DNA of 8,212 nucleotides from assembly GCA_018334855.1 (NCBI GenBank), contig JAGXLE010000051.1:1-8212 (forward strand), written 5' to 3'. Shown piece by piece: positions 1-6,489 of this stretch; the first letter of the stretch is position 1, and each line of letters begins with the position of its first letter. Made by a program: the position numbers and the translations under genes. The notes beneath the pieces were generated by a model that made no database searches, had not been told where the DNA came from, and worked only from the letters and a program-made list of their open reading frames with translations. The stretch comes from Desulfobacterales bacterium. GTDB taxonomy: Bacteria; Desulfobacterota; Desulfobacteria; Desulfobacterales; Desulfosalsimonadaceae.

Positions 1-79
1 AGAGGCCATTAAAAGAGATGAGTTTTTTTCGTTCAGGCGCGAGTTCTACCGGCTGCGGCATCCAACGGAAACAAAATAA
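1..79 (+). CDS. Possible C-terminal end of a plus-strand gene (partial)
   Basis: Reading from base 2, the plus strand has 25 open codons and then TAA at 77-79. The peptide is strongly charged and begins EAIKRDEFFSF; it also contains the stretch EFYRLRHP. This looks like an ordinary soluble protein tail rather than random sequence, but it is too short to assign to a family. It converges on the PEBP gene, and the hairpin at 105-136 lies between them. The overlapping frame with an ATG at 18 is the alternative reading and looks less protein-like (low-complexity, Ser/Lys/Pro-rich). The call is an inference from amino-acid composition only. Confidence 0.35.
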   Translation, partial: EAIKRDEFFSFRREFYRLRHPTETK

Positions 80-96
80 ATTCCAGGGAAGAAGGC

Positions 97-136
97 AAAA
101 AATACCCGGCGGGCTGATAAAAAAAAGCCCGCCGGG
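97..136 (-). terminator. Rho-independent terminator of the PEBP operon
   Basis: A perfect 11-bp GC-rich stem is formed by 105-115 (CCCGGCGGGCT) and 126-136, with a 10-nt loop rich in A on the plus strand. Reading on the minus strand, the stem is followed by TATTTTTTT at 104-97... of which all but one base is T. It lies about 45 nt past the PEBP stop at 182. There is no T-tract on the plus-strand side, so it mainly serves the minus strand. Confidence 0.85.
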
Positions 137-181
137 CAAGGCGGCACCCTCCCCGGCGGACCTTAAAAAACGAACCGGAAT

Positions 182-655
182 TTATTTTTCATATATACCG
201 ACAATGCGGTTCATTCCGATTATGTGGGGTTCAATGCGCTCCAGAAGCTGCCACTGGGTAAGGCCCGGCTCCAGATTCAGCTCGCTGTTTAACGCGAGCA
301 GCCACCAGAAATAATGATGCACGCCGTGACCCGCCGGGGGCATGGGCCCTTTATAGCCCTCCTGGCTGAAATCATTAACCCCCTTTGTGTAGTCCTTGGT
401 CCCCTCCGGAAGGCTGGTAACAGAGGCCGGGATATTGTACAAAACCCAGTGAACAAACCCGTAAGTCCCAGGCAATACCAGGGGCGCATCAGGGTCATGG
501 CAGATTACGGCAAAAGAACGCGTCCCGTCCGGCACATTTGTCCATTCCAGCGGCGGGGATACGTCCTCGCCGTCACCCGTGTGCTTTTGAGGTATTCTGC
601 TCCTGGTTTCAAACGCAGGACTCTTTAACTGCATTTCAGATAATGCAAAACCCAT
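182..655 (-). CDS. PEBP / YbhB-YbcL family (Raf kinase inhibitor-like) protein
   Basis: This 157-residue cytoplasmic protein belongs to the phosphatidylethanolamine-binding protein fold. In bacteria (E. coli YbhB and YbcL) the family binds small anionic ligands, but its physiological role is poorly defined. Visible marks are the DPDAP ligand-pocket motif at residues 54-58, the HWVLYNIP strand around 69-76, and the second signature GPMPPAGHG followed by HHYFWWLLAL at about 103-121. The length is normal for the bacterial family and there is no signal peptide. The start is supported by GGAGGGAGG just upstream (656-672 region). It is the second gene of a likely two-gene unit, 80 bp after the AhpD-like gene with no terminator between. 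Family assignment is confident; the function in this organism is unknown. Confidence 0.9.
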   Translation of the reverse strand: MGFALSEMQLKSPAFETRSRIPQKHTGDGEDVSPPLEWTNVPDGTRSFAVICHDPDAPLVLPGTYGFVHWVLYNIPASVTSLPEGTKDYTKGVNDFSQEGYKGPMPPAGHGVHHYFWWLLALNSELNLEPGLTQWQLLERIEPHIIGMNRIVGIYEK

Positions 656-735
656 ATTGCCTCCCTCCTTTCTTTTATCGGAGTTTTGAAAAAAGACAGC
701 ATAAATGCGGCCTTGAGCATTAAGCCTTGCCTTGT

Positions 736-1080
736 CTATAACATTTCCAGCTCATCGAGTAACTGGATAACCCTCAACGATTCGGCAACGCCGGTGGTGC
801 CCCTCATGCTGGTTACCACAGCAATGGTCTCAAGCATCTCTTCTTTGGTCGCTCCCTGATCCAGGGCGCCCATTGCCTGTCCCAGGATGCAGTTTCTGCA
901 TCCTGCCCCGAGGGCCAGTGCCATGGCCATGAGACGCTTGGTCTTGGTGTCAAGGGCTCCGTCCTTATAAGCTTCTTCCATCTGGGCCCCGATCTGCTTG
1001 CCCACTTCTGGCATCGCCTTCATGAACTTGCCGAGATTCTTCGTGCGGTTCTTATTGAGCTCCACCTGACTTTCTGACAT
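736..1080 (-). CDS. Carboxymuconolactone decarboxylase / AhpD-like small protein
   Basis: This 114-residue all-helical protein shows the CMD-family core: a helix TKTKRLMAMALALGAG (45-60), the redox motif C61-R-N-C64, and the family tail GALDQGATKEEMLETI (71-86). Members include AhpD, a thiol-disulfide partner of peroxiredoxin, and many uncharacterised oxidoreductase-like proteins. By hand alignment the AhpD proton-relay His, four residues after the second Cys, is Gln68 here, and the upstream Glu position is Arg49, so AhpD-type chemistry may be altered. The start is fixed by AAAGGAGGT seven to eight bases upstream. It is the first gene of a unit with the PEBP gene and has its own promoter at 1138-1166. 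Cytoplasmic; the substrate cannot be named. Confidence 0.88.
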   Translation of the reverse strand: MSESQVELNKNRTKNLGKFMKAMPEVGKQIGAQMEEAYKDGALDTKTKRLMAMALALGAGCRNCILGQAMGALDQGATKEEMLETIAVVTSMRGTTGVAESLRVIQLLDELEML

Positions 1081-1110
1081 ATCTTACCTCCTTTGCCTGA
1101 AAATTAGCCG

Positions 1111-1131
1111 AATTAAAACTTGCTTTTAATT
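1111..1131. promoter_or_regulatory. Operator-like dyad at the AhpD-like gene's predicted start
   Basis: Perfect 8-bp arms AATTAAAA (1111-1118) and TTTTAATT (1124-1131) flank a 5-nt spacer CTTGC. The predicted transcription start from the promoter at 1138-1166 is near 1131, so the dyad covers about +1 to +21, a place where a bound repressor would block initiation. The arms are A/T only, so a chance palindrome is possible. No regulator can be named. Confidence 0.4.
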
Positions 1132-1137
1132 AAGGTA

Positions 1138-1166
1138 TTTATAACAGGAATCACCTTGGAGGTAAA
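1138..1166 (-). promoter_or_regulatory. Sigma70-type promoter for the AhpD-like/PEBP unit
   Basis: On the minus strand the -35 is TTTACC (1166-1161, 4/6), the spacer is 17 bp, and the -10 is TATAAA (1143-1138, 5/6), preceded by TGT, giving an extended -10. The predicted start near 1131 leaves a leader of about 50 nt with an AAAGGAGGT ribosome site just before the ATG. Confidence 0.55.
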
Positions 1167-1282
1167 GCCATAATACAATTTGTAAATTCTGTTTTTATGG
1201 AACCTAAATAGATATGGATGTTATCCTTTCAAATCAATTGCTTTTAAAAATCTGAAACACTCAATTCAGGTGGAAATATTAT

Positions 1283-1311
1283 TTGACATCTAAAACAGTT
1301 CCTGATATTTG
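1283..1311 (+). promoter_or_regulatory. Possible promoter of the cytochrome c3-like gene
   Basis: A perfect TTGACA at 1283-1288 lies about 100 bp upstream of the cytochrome ATG. Its -10 partner is weak: TATTTG at 17-bp spacing (3/6) or GATATT at 15-bp spacing (4/6). A weak -10 suggests either an activated promoter or that the TTGACA is coincidental. An alternative TATTAT at 1353-1358 has no good -35. Confidence 0.35.
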
Positions 1312-1336
1312 TTAATTTTTCAAGTCGATAACAAAT
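1307..1336. promoter_or_regulatory. Interrupted dyad upstream of the cytochrome gene
   Basis: The arms ATTTGTTA (1307-1314) and TAACAAAT (1329-1336) are perfect 8-bp inverted repeats with 14 nt between. The left arm overlaps the candidate -10 and the dyad ends about 46 bp before the ATG. It has the form of a dimeric regulator site, but the arms are AT-rich and the regulator is unknown. Confidence 0.3.
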
Positions 1337-1382
1337 TGTAATTTGATAGGTATATTATAACCCGTTTCCGAAGGAGGGAGCA

Positions 1383-1832
1383 ATGAGTAAACGTCTATGG
1401 ATTCTGTCCGCTGTGGCGTGTTTAGCTACTGTAGTCTTGGCGGCGGGGCTTTATGCAGGTACCACAGCCAGTCCCGACACGGTCAAGATGAAAAATGAAG
1501 AGGCTTTTGAGCAGCACCGGATGCCGGTGGTAGAGTTTTCCCACCAGATGCATACCGCGGCCAAGCCGGACGGATACGAAATCGGCTGCGGTGAGTGTCA
1601 TCATGACGAAAACGGCGAGCCCATCGCGGATCTACAAGAAGGCGACGCCGTTCAGAACTGCTTTGAGTGCCACAGTGAAAAAGGCGCCGGTACCCCCAAA
1701 GATTTCATGGGACCTCCGCCTGATGCAGAAGCATTGAATTCCTATTATACGGCGGTACATGTCAACTGCGTCGGCTGCCACAAAAAGCAGGGCGGCCCGG
1801 TTGCATGCAACCAGTGCCACGCCAAGGAATAA
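1383..1832 (+). CDS. Periplasmic tetraheme cytochrome c3 (class III) family protein
   Basis: This 149-residue protein starts with a Sec signal peptide (basic MSKR, then a hydrophobic segment to about residue 22, with likely cleavage near LYAG-TTA). It has four heme-binding CXXCH motifs at C69, C93, C129 and C142. Histidines placed like the sixth ligands of cytochrome c3 are present: H54 and H57 in the FSHQMH motif, H74 directly after the first motif, and H126 before the third. All four hemes would then be bis-His. Class III cytochromes of sulfate reducers pass electrons from periplasmic hydrogenase or formate dehydrogenase to membrane complexes. In classical c3 two motifs are CX4CH; here all four are CXXCH, and the sequence is acid-rich, suggesting a variant subtype rather than the classical basic TpI-c3. 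The start is set by AAGGAGGGA five bases upstream. Monocistronic, with its own terminator. Confidence 0.93.
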   Translation: MSKRLWILSAVACLATVVLAAGLYAGTTASPDTVKMKNEEAFEQHRMPVVEFSHQMHTAAKPDGYEIGCGECHHDENGEPIADLQEGDAVQNCFECHSEKGAGTPKDFMGPPPDAEALNSYYTAVHVNCVGCHKKQGGPVACNQCHAKE

Positions 1833-1882
1833 TAATAAGCAGAGAAATCGGGCGAATCAGCCATTTCTGGCTTATAAGCAAG

Positions 1883-1921
1883 AGCCGTGTGCGGCAAATA
1901 TTTTCCGCACACGGCTTTTTT
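1883..1921 (+). terminator. Rho-independent terminator of the cytochrome gene
   Basis: A perfect 12-bp stem is formed by 1883-1894 (AGCCGTGTGCGG) and 1905-1916, with a 10-nt loop, and runs into TTTTTT on the plus strand, followed by more AT-rich sequence. It lies 50 bp after the cytochrome stop and just before the converging dsrN stop at 1928. On the minus strand the stem is followed by CTCTTGC, a poor T-tract, so termination of the dsr operon here is possible but weaker. Confidence 0.9.
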
Positions 1922-1927
1922 ATATTT

Positions 1928-3364
1928 TTAAATTCCGCTCTTTTTGTAATTTTCAGATGCTCTCACCAGTGAGGCCGCCCACCCGGATATACCCAGTGAA
2001 TGAATATGGGTGTATGTGGCCAGAACGTTTTTATAGCACACCCCGTCTTTTCCGTTGATAATGCCCCGCCCTTTTTTCATTGAAAACACCAGGTCGGTAT
2101 CGTGGCCGTTCCATTCCAGCACCCGGGAATAGTGAAATTCATGGCCTCTTATCTCGGTTCCGGCCGAAAAATAGGGATTTTCACGCTCTACGGCTGCAAT
2201 CGTGTATCCGTGTCCCTGGGGGCGCGGGGAAAAGCCGAAAACAATAGGCAGAACGCCTGCCATAGGATAGGCTTTGTCCAGAACAAGGGATTGACCGAGA
2301 TACATTAGCCCCCCGCACTCGGCATAAACGGGAAGGCCTGAATCTGCGGCATTTCTGACCGAATTTCTGAACTTCAGATTTTCGGCCAGCTGCCGGGCAT
2401 GGGTCTCCGGAAAACCACCGCCTATATAAAGGCCGTCCACAGCCGGCAAAGCCTCATCTGACACGGGACTTATAAAAACAAGTTCTGCGCCGGCCTTTTC
2501 AAGGGCTTCAAAATTTTCCGGGTAATAGAACTGAAAGGCGGAATCTTTTATAACCCCGATGCACACAGGCTTTTCCGGCCCGGTGCCCGCCTCTGGAAAG
2601 ATGGAAGCTGCCGGCTTGCCGCAAACCTTTTCCCCGGTCAGCATAGAGAGCGGATTTGGCGCAGCCCGGTCCGCTATTGAAGAAATTCTGTCCAGGTCCA
2701 AATATGATTGTGCCATCCTGGTTGCGGAATCAATAGCAGCAGCTGCCAGTTCATGCTCGACCGTGGGGATCAGCCCCATGTGCCGCTCCGGAAAATCCTC
2801 CCGGCTGAGCTTGGGAAGCGCTCCGAGCACGGGCAGGCCGCAACGGCCTTCAATGCTGGTGCGAAGAATCCGTTCATGCCGGCTGCCTGCCACCCTGTTT
2901 AAAATTACTCCGCAAATATCAACATCCGGATCAAAATAAAGGCAGCCCAGCACCACGGCCGCCATGGTACGGGTGGCTTTCGTGGAGTCCACGCATAAAA
3001 TTACAGGCGCGGCAAGCATCTTGGCCAAAGAAGCGGTGCTGGTAGTTCCTTCTGCATCGAGGCCGTCATAAAGGCCGCGGTTGCCTTCAACAACAGAAAG
3101 ATCTGCATCCCTGGAAAACTGGGAAAATGACATGCACAGCCGGTCGGCTGCAAACAGGAATGGGTCCAGATTGTGGCACGGGCGGCCGGCAGCCATGGCC
3201 AGCCAGCCCGCGTCAATATAATCAGGGCCTTTTTTAAAGGGAGCTACAACCTTACCAAGCCGGGTAAATGCCGAAACAATACCTATCGATACAACGGTCT
3301 TCCCCGCTCCGCCACGCAGCCCGGCAATCAATACACGGGGAATCTCAATTGGTTCGCCCCCCAT
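1928..3364 (-). CDS. dsrN: DsrN: CbiA/CobB-type glutamine-dependent amidase for siroheme
   Basis: This 478-residue cytoplasmic enzyme has the full two-domain layout of cobyrinate a,c-diamide synthase. The N-terminal ATP-binding domain carries the P-loop GLRGGAGKT (15-23), KKGPDYIDAGW (44-54) and the VVEGNRGLYDG stretch (91-101). The C-terminal class I-like glutaminase carries GLYIGGGFPETHA (311-323), the nucleophile Cys350 in AECGGLMYL, and late His residues in YTHIH (451-455) and GHEFHYS (407-413). The family uses ATP and glutamine to amidate tetrapyrrole carboxylates. Because it follows dsrABD, it is called DsrN, thought to make the siroheme amide found in DsrAB. A cobalamin-synthesis role (cbiA) is the alternative; no other cobalamin gene is in the window. 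An in-frame TAA directly precedes the ATG, so the frame cannot extend; the ribosome site is weak (GTGGG). The gap from dsrD is 90 bp. Confidence 0.92.
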   Translation of the reverse strand: MGGEPIEIPRVLIAGLRGGAGKTVVSIGIVSAFTRLGKVVAPFKKGPDYIDAGWLAMAAGRPCHNLDPFLFAADRLCMSFSQFSRDADLSVVEGNRGLYDGLDAEGTTSTASLAKMLAAPVILCVDSTKATRTMAAVVLGCLYFDPDVDICGVILNRVAGSRHERILRTSIEGRCGLPVLGALPKLSREDFPERHMGLIPTVEHELAAAAIDSATRMAQSYLDLDRISSIADRAAPNPLSMLTGEKVCGKPAASIFPEAGTGPEKPVCIGVIKDSAFQFYYPENFEALEKAGAELVFISPVSDEALPAVDGLYIGGGFPETHARQLAENLKFRNSVRNAADSGLPVYAECGGLMYLGQSLVLDKAYPMAGVLPIVFGFSPRPQGHGYTIAAVERENPYFSAGTEIRGHEFHYSRVLEWNGHDTDLVFSMKKGRGIINGKDGVCYKNVLATYTHIHSLGISGWAASLVRASENYKKSGI

Positions 3365-3454
3365 TTACCCACTATCCGGCCAGGTAATAAAAATAGAAAT
3401 GAAATCCGATAGCATGAGGTACAGCCCATATAATTCGAGGCTGCCCCAGCAATG

Positions 3455-3703
3455 TTATTCGTTTTCGTGCTCAGCGCCGGCCTGCTTGCCTGTACCTTTC
3501 AGGCCGTACATGGAAGTGCTGCCGCTTGACCAGAACTCCAGGATGCCTTCATTAATCATCTGGGTGACGATCTTTTTGGCTTCCCGGGGCTTGGCATCCA
3601 GAATCTTGGCCAAATCGTTGAAATAAAACTTGGACTTGGTCTTGGATTTTTTCTGCAGGCCTTCAATGATTTTTTGTTTTGATTCTTCGTAGTCCAGTGC
3701 CAT
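3455..3703 (-). CDS. dsrD: DsrD, winged-helix activator of sulfite reductase
   Basis: This 82-residue acidic/basic small protein is close to the usual length of about 78. The Lys-rich N-terminus (KQKIIEGLQKKSKTKSKFYFNDLAK begins at about residue 9) leads into a winged-helix core. Family features seen are YFNDLAKIL (27-35), AKKIVTQMINEGILEFWSSGSTSMYGLKG (42-70) and a charged tail. DsrD was long taken for a DNA-binding protein, and later biochemical work described it as an allosteric activator of DsrAB. It is a marker of reductive-type dsr clusters. The start ATG is preceded by AAGGA nine bases upstream. It is third in dsrA-B-D-N, 102 bp after dsrB, and that gap holds a stable hairpin (3733-3767). 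Confidence 0.95.
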   Translation of the reverse strand: MALDYEESKQKIIEGLQKKSKTKSKFYFNDLAKILDAKPREAKKIVTQMINEGILEFWSSGSTSMYGLKGTGKQAGAEHENE

Positions 3704-3732
3704 AGCGCAATGTCCTTATAATATTAAATGAG

Positions 3733-3767
3733 GCGTTGCGGCGCGGTGCAAACCCGCACCGCAACGC
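3733..3767 (-). promoter_or_regulatory. Stable hairpin between dsrB and dsrD
   Basis: In the dsrB-dsrD gap, GCGTTGC (3733-3739) pairs with GCAACGC (3761-3767), and GGTGC (3745-3749) pairs with GCACC (3756-3760). This gives 12 GC-rich pairs with a one-sided 5-nt bulge and a 6-nt loop. On the transcript it is followed by CTCATTTAATATT, not a U-tract, so it is not a classical terminator. It could protect the dsrAB 3' end, be a processing point, or attenuate dsrD. The structure is seen directly; the role is inferred. Confidence 0.55.
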
Positions 3768-3805
3768 GCTTTTCTATGCCCGGTTTTTCAGCTTCCGAAT
3801 CTGCT

Positions 3806-4951
3806 CTAGAATTTAAACTGCGTAGTCTGGCGCCACGTGTAGTATGCCGGGTCACGAAAATCGTCTATCAGGTGATGCGTGAATTCGAGATCGCATTTCT
3901 CGAAAAACCGCTCCCATCCGATGCGCTCTGCCCACTCGCCCAGCCGCTCATATTTCCTGGCGTCTGCAGCGTAAGTATCAACGATCTTCTTGATCGTCTC
4001 TGCTGTTTTGGGCCAGCGCGGCGGCTCATTGGGAATAAATGCCACTGCCACCTTGGAGAACTTGGGCGCGGAAAGCCGGTTGGAGACCTTGCCGCCAACC
4101 ATCAGCACGATGCCGTCGCCTTCCTTGTCCGCCAGCGGCAATCCCGGGCACATGGTGTAGCAATTGCCGCAGAACATGCACCGGCTGTTGTTGACCTCCA
4201 CGCTGTTGACCGTCTTGCCGTCGATCTCGACCTTCTTGGGCTTGATCGCCGCTGTCGGGCAGGCCGCAATGGCCAGCGGAATCTCGCACATCTTGTCCAT
4301 GTACTCATGATCAATCATGGGGGGCTTGCGGTGATAGCCCAGAATGGCGATATCCGAGCAATGCACTGCACCGCACATGTTCAGGCAGCATGCCAGGGAA
4401 ATCCGCAGATGCGCCGGCAGCCGCATATTCTGAAAATCATTGAACACTTCGTCCATGACCGACTTGACCGGGCCGGAGGCGTCTGTTGCCGGGGTATGGC
4501 AGTGGATCCAGCCCTGGGTGTGGATGATGTTTGTAATTCCGGCGCCCGTGCCGCCGACCGGGAACTTATAGCTGCCGCCGGCAAACTTGCGGCTCTGGAG
4601 ATCATCGATTAACGGCTGAACCTTGTCCTTGCTGTCAACCATGAACTCCACGTTGTTCCGCGTTGTCCAGCGGATGTAACCGCCGCAGTGCTTATCTGCG
4701 ATTTCGCAGATTTCGCGGATCAAGCTGACACTCATCAGGCGCGCGCCGCCGACGCGCACCGTGTATACCTCATCACCGGTTTCTGAAACGTGCACCAGGA
4801 CGCCGGGCTGCAGGATTTCATGATACAGCCACTTGCCCTTGTTGTTTTTGATAACCGGCGGGTAAAACTCTTCGAAATTTCTTGGTCCGATATCCGTAAT
4901 CCGATCCTGCATCGGATTGTTGGGATCGTATCCTGAAGATATAAAAGCCAT
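3806..4951 (-). CDS. dsrB: DsrB, dissimilatory sulfite reductase beta subunit
   Basis: DsrB is the catalytic partner in the cytoplasmic DsrA2B2 complex, which reduces sulfite at a siroheme coupled to a [4Fe-4S] cluster, with DsrC as co-substrate. The 381-residue form matches the well-studied Desulfovibrio protein in length and in cysteine numbering. Siroheme-cluster ligands are C151 (WIHCH), C188, C189 and C193 (ACCLNMC). The inserted ferredoxin domain has C231, C258, C261 and C264 (CPTA, then [12 protein letters not shown]). The start is taken as ATG 4951 rather than the in-frame TTG at 4957, because AAAGGGG lies six bases upstream of the ATG and overlaps nothing else useful. dsrA ends only 14 bp upstream, so the two are co-transcribed. 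No damage to the frame is seen. Confidence 0.98.
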   Translation of the reverse strand: MAFISSGYDPNNPMQDRITDIGPRNFEEFYPPVIKNNKGKWLYHEILQPGVLVHVSETGDEVYTVRVGGARLMSVSLIREICEIADKHCGGYIRWTTRNNVEFMVDSKDKVQPLIDDLQSRKFAGGSYKFPVGGTGAGITNIIHTQGWIHCHTPATDASGPVKSVMDEVFNDFQNMRLPAHLRISLACCLNMCGAVHCSDIAILGYHRKPPMIDHEYMDKMCEIPLAIAACPTAAIKPKKVEIDGKTVNSVEVNNSRCMFCGNCYTMCPGLPLADKEGDGIVLMVGGKVSNRLSAPKFSKVAVAFIPNEPPRWPKTAETIKKIVDTYAADARKYERLGEWAERIGWERFFEKCDLEFTHHLIDDFRDPAYYTWRQTTQFKF

Positions 4952-4957
4952 GATCAA

Positions 4958-4964
4958 CCCCTTT
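4958..4964 (-). promoter_or_regulatory. Ribosome binding site that decides the dsrB start
   Basis: On the minus strand AAAGGGG sits six bases before ATG 4951. For the longer reading from TTG 4957 it would have zero spacing, so the shorter protein is preferred. The site lies in the 14-bp dsrA-dsrB gap. Confidence 0.8.
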
Positions 4965-4965
4965 C

Positions 4966-6285
4966 TTATCGCTGATGATGTTTACGGAACTCATGAATGT
5001 CTCGGTCAAAGCCACCCGGCACTTCCTCTTCCTTCCAGAAGATGTAGGGGTTGTGCCGCGGCTCCTGGACGTGCTGCGGAATCGGATCAATACCCGTGAC
5101 CTCCAGCAGTTTCTGGAAGCCCTGCCGTTTCATCAGCTCGCCGAGACGCTCACGGTTCTTGCCCTCTTCCATCCACCAGTCCCAGATTGATTCAATGACA
5201 TCTTTGATTTCCTGGTAGTCGTTTTCCTTGTTGACTTCCACGAACGGAAGCAGCAGGGAGCTCATCTGGGCACCGTCCAGGATGGGCGCCTTGGCGCCGA
5301 CCAGGATGGAACACCCGGTTTGTTTGCCGGGGCGCAGGGCGCGCGGCATAACGTTGATGCAATGCATGCAGCGTGTGCATTCCCTGTTGTTGATCTCGAG
5401 CTTGCCGTTTTCATACCGCATGCACTGGGTCGGGCAGCGATCGACGACCTCTTTCTGAATGTCAAAAGCACCCCAGTCCCGGCCGGCATGAGCACCGCCG
5501 TTGGGCGGAAACTCACCGTTGACATAGCCCTTTACAGCTTCCTGATCGATCTGGATATCGTCTTTCCAGGTACCGATAAAGGACATGTCCGCACGCGCAA
5601 TCGAGGCCACGCAACAGTTAGGGCAGCCGTCGAACTTGAACTTGAACTTGTAGGGAAATGCCGGACGGTGCAGCTCGTCCTGGTATTCCAAGGTCAGATG
5701 CGTACACAGATCCTGGGTATCGTAGCAGGCATATTCGCAGCGGGCAGCGCCGATGCAGTCAGAGGGAGTTCGCAGGTTGGAGCCCGAGCCGCCCAGGTCC
5801 TGATCGTACTTGTGGGTCATTTCATAAAAAATCTCCTCGAGCTGAGGGGTAAAGGTGCCGAGGAAAATAATGTCTCCGGTGGATCCGTGCATGTTGGTCA
5901 GCCCGGAGCCGCGGAACTCCCAGAGATCACAGAGCTGCTTGAGATATTCTGTTGTATAAAAGTGCCCGGACGGCTGGTTGACCCGCATGGTGTGGAAATG
6001 GGCCACGCCGGGGAAATTTTCCGGCTGGTCGCAGTAACGGCCGATAACCCCGCCGCCGTATCCAAACACGCCAACGATGCCTCCGTGTTTCCAATGGGTC
6101 TCGCCGTCCTTGTAGGAAAGCTCAAGCACCCCCAGCAGGTCTTCAATAACATCGCTGGGAATCTGATATTCGACATTGTTGACATTCTTTGCCCTTGCCT
6201 CGGCTTCCTGCTTCATGTCCGAAACAAAACTCGGCCATGGTCCGCTTTCCAGCTGATCGAGCAAGGGGGTTTCATGCTTTGCCAT
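4966..6285 (-). CDS. dsrA: DsrA, dissimilatory sulfite reductase alpha subunit
   Basis: DsrA is the alpha subunit of the cytoplasmic enzyme for the last step of sulfate respiration. The 439-residue form begins [20 protein letters not shown], typical for the subunit. Cluster cysteines by position are C177, C183, C221 and C225 ([21 protein letters not shown]). The ferredoxin domain has C284, C303, C306 and C309 ([14 protein letters not shown]). In Desulfovibrio DsrA one of the two siroheme sites carries the metal-free tetrapyrrole; this cannot be read from sequence. The start is ATG 6285 rather than ATG 6291, because GGGAGG is seven bases from the former and only one from the latter. It is first in the dsr operon, behind a strong promoter at 6385-6413, with a leader of about 90 nt. 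It is more GC-rich than its flanks, as expected of a conserved, highly expressed gene. Confidence 0.98.
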   Translation of the reverse strand: MAKHETPLLDQLESGPWPSFVSDMKQEAEARAKNVNNVEYQIPSDVIEDLLGVLELSYKDGETHWKHGGIVGVFGYGGGVIGRYCDQPENFPGVAHFHTMRVNQPSGHFYTTEYLKQLCDLWEFRGSGLTNMHGSTGDIIFLGTFTPQLEEIFYEMTHKYDQDLGGSGSNLRTPSDCIGAARCEYACYDTQDLCTHLTLEYQDELHRPAFPYKFKFKFDGCPNCCVASIARADMSFIGTWKDDIQIDQEAVKGYVNGEFPPNGGAHAGRDWGAFDIQKEVVDRCPTQCMRYENGKLEINNRECTRCMHCINVMPRALRPGKQTGCSILVGAKAPILDGAQMSSLLLPFVEVNKENDYQEIKDVIESIWDWWMEEGKNRERLGELMKRQGFQKLLEVTGIDPIPQHVQEPRHNPYIFWKEEEVPGGFDRDIHEFRKHHQR

Positions 6286-6292
6286 TGTCATA

Positions 6293-6298
6293 CCTCCC
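6293..6298 (-). promoter_or_regulatory. Ribosome binding site that decides the dsrA start
   Basis: The minus-strand site GGGAGG (6298-6293) is seven bases from ATG 6285 but one base from the upstream in-frame ATG 6291. This spacing places the start at 6285, giving the conserved MAKH N-terminus. Confidence 0.8.
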
Positions 6299-6384
6299 TT
6301 TCATTAAAATTAAGCCACGTGTCTATCAAAAATAACATCCATAAAATATTGACCCTCACATAAATAAAACCCTAAAAGATTATT

Positions 6385-6413
6385 CTTATAGAATCATTGA
6401 ATTACATTGTCAA
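6385..6413 (-). promoter_or_regulatory. Main dsr operon promoter
   Basis: The minus strand has a perfect -35 TTGACA (6413-6408), a 17-bp spacer and the -10 TATAAG (6390-6385, 5/6), with a T-rich stretch just upstream of the -35. The predicted start near 6378 gives a leader of about 93 nt to the dsrA ATG. This is a strong housekeeping-type promoter, consistent with high expression of sulfite reductase. Confidence 0.75.
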
Positions 6414-6414
6414 T

Positions 6415-6489
6415 AAAAAAGGAGCAATTGTTTCGGATCACCTGCCGCCAAAAATGCTGCCGGAAGCTTTAAAATCTATGAATTGCTCC
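6415..6489 (-). terminator. Possible terminator of the TPR gene, abutting the dsr promoter
   Basis: On the minus strand GGAGCAATT (6489-6481), lying inside the last codons of the TPR gene, can pair with AATTGCTCC (6429-6421), which is followed directly by TTTTTT (6420-6415). The 9-bp stem has a long 51-nt loop containing the TAG stop, which is unusual for an intrinsic terminator. The T-tract ends one base before the dsr -35. Read-through from the TPR gene into dsrA therefore remains possible. Confidence 0.35.

Larger units (their letters stand above)
1081..1382. other. Divergent AT-rich intergenic control region
   Basis: These 302 bases separate the minus-strand AhpD-like gene from the plus-strand cytochrome gene. 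I see no coding frame or RNA gene in it. It holds a promoter with a start-site dyad for the minus strand, a possible promoter and a second dyad for the plus strand, and a 10-nt word TACAATTTGT present in both orientations (1174-1183 on plus, 1331-1340 on minus). Confidence 0.7.

Noticed and set aside
18..314. 98-codon open frame on the plus strand at the left edge
   Set aside because: It runs through the terminator hairpin and into the PEBP gene antisense, with a low-complexity composition.
2559..2939. 126-codon plus-strand frame inside dsrN
   Set aside because: Antisense to a conserved dsrN domain and Ser-rich in the manner of a shadow frame.
3365..3454. A cobalamin riboswitch before dsrN
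   Set aside because: The gap is only 90 bp, with no B12-box-like sequence or the required multi-stem architecture.
3728..4612. 294-codon open frame on the plus strand opposite dsrB
   Set aside because: Antisense shadow of dsrB; no ribosome site, and its first codons fall in the inter-gene hairpin.
4952..4957. TTG at 4957 as the dsrB start
   Set aside because: Zero distance from the ribosome site; ATG 4951 has the right spacing and gives the expected 381 residues and cysteine numbering.
6286..6291. ATG 6291 as the dsrA start
   Set aside because: Only one base from the ribosome site; ATG 6285 has seven and gives the conserved MAKH start.
5320..6363. 347-codon open frame on the plus strand opposite dsrA
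   Set aside because: It lies wholly antisense to a dsrA frame with every catalytic cysteine intact; its length follows from the codon bias of dsrA and it resembles no known protein.
6396..6414. ATTGA-N9-TCAAT inverted repeat over the dsr -35 as a CRP/FNR-type site
   Set aside because: The arms are only 5 bp, half the repeat is the -35 itself, and the spacing does not match FNR or the HcpR-type sites known to me.
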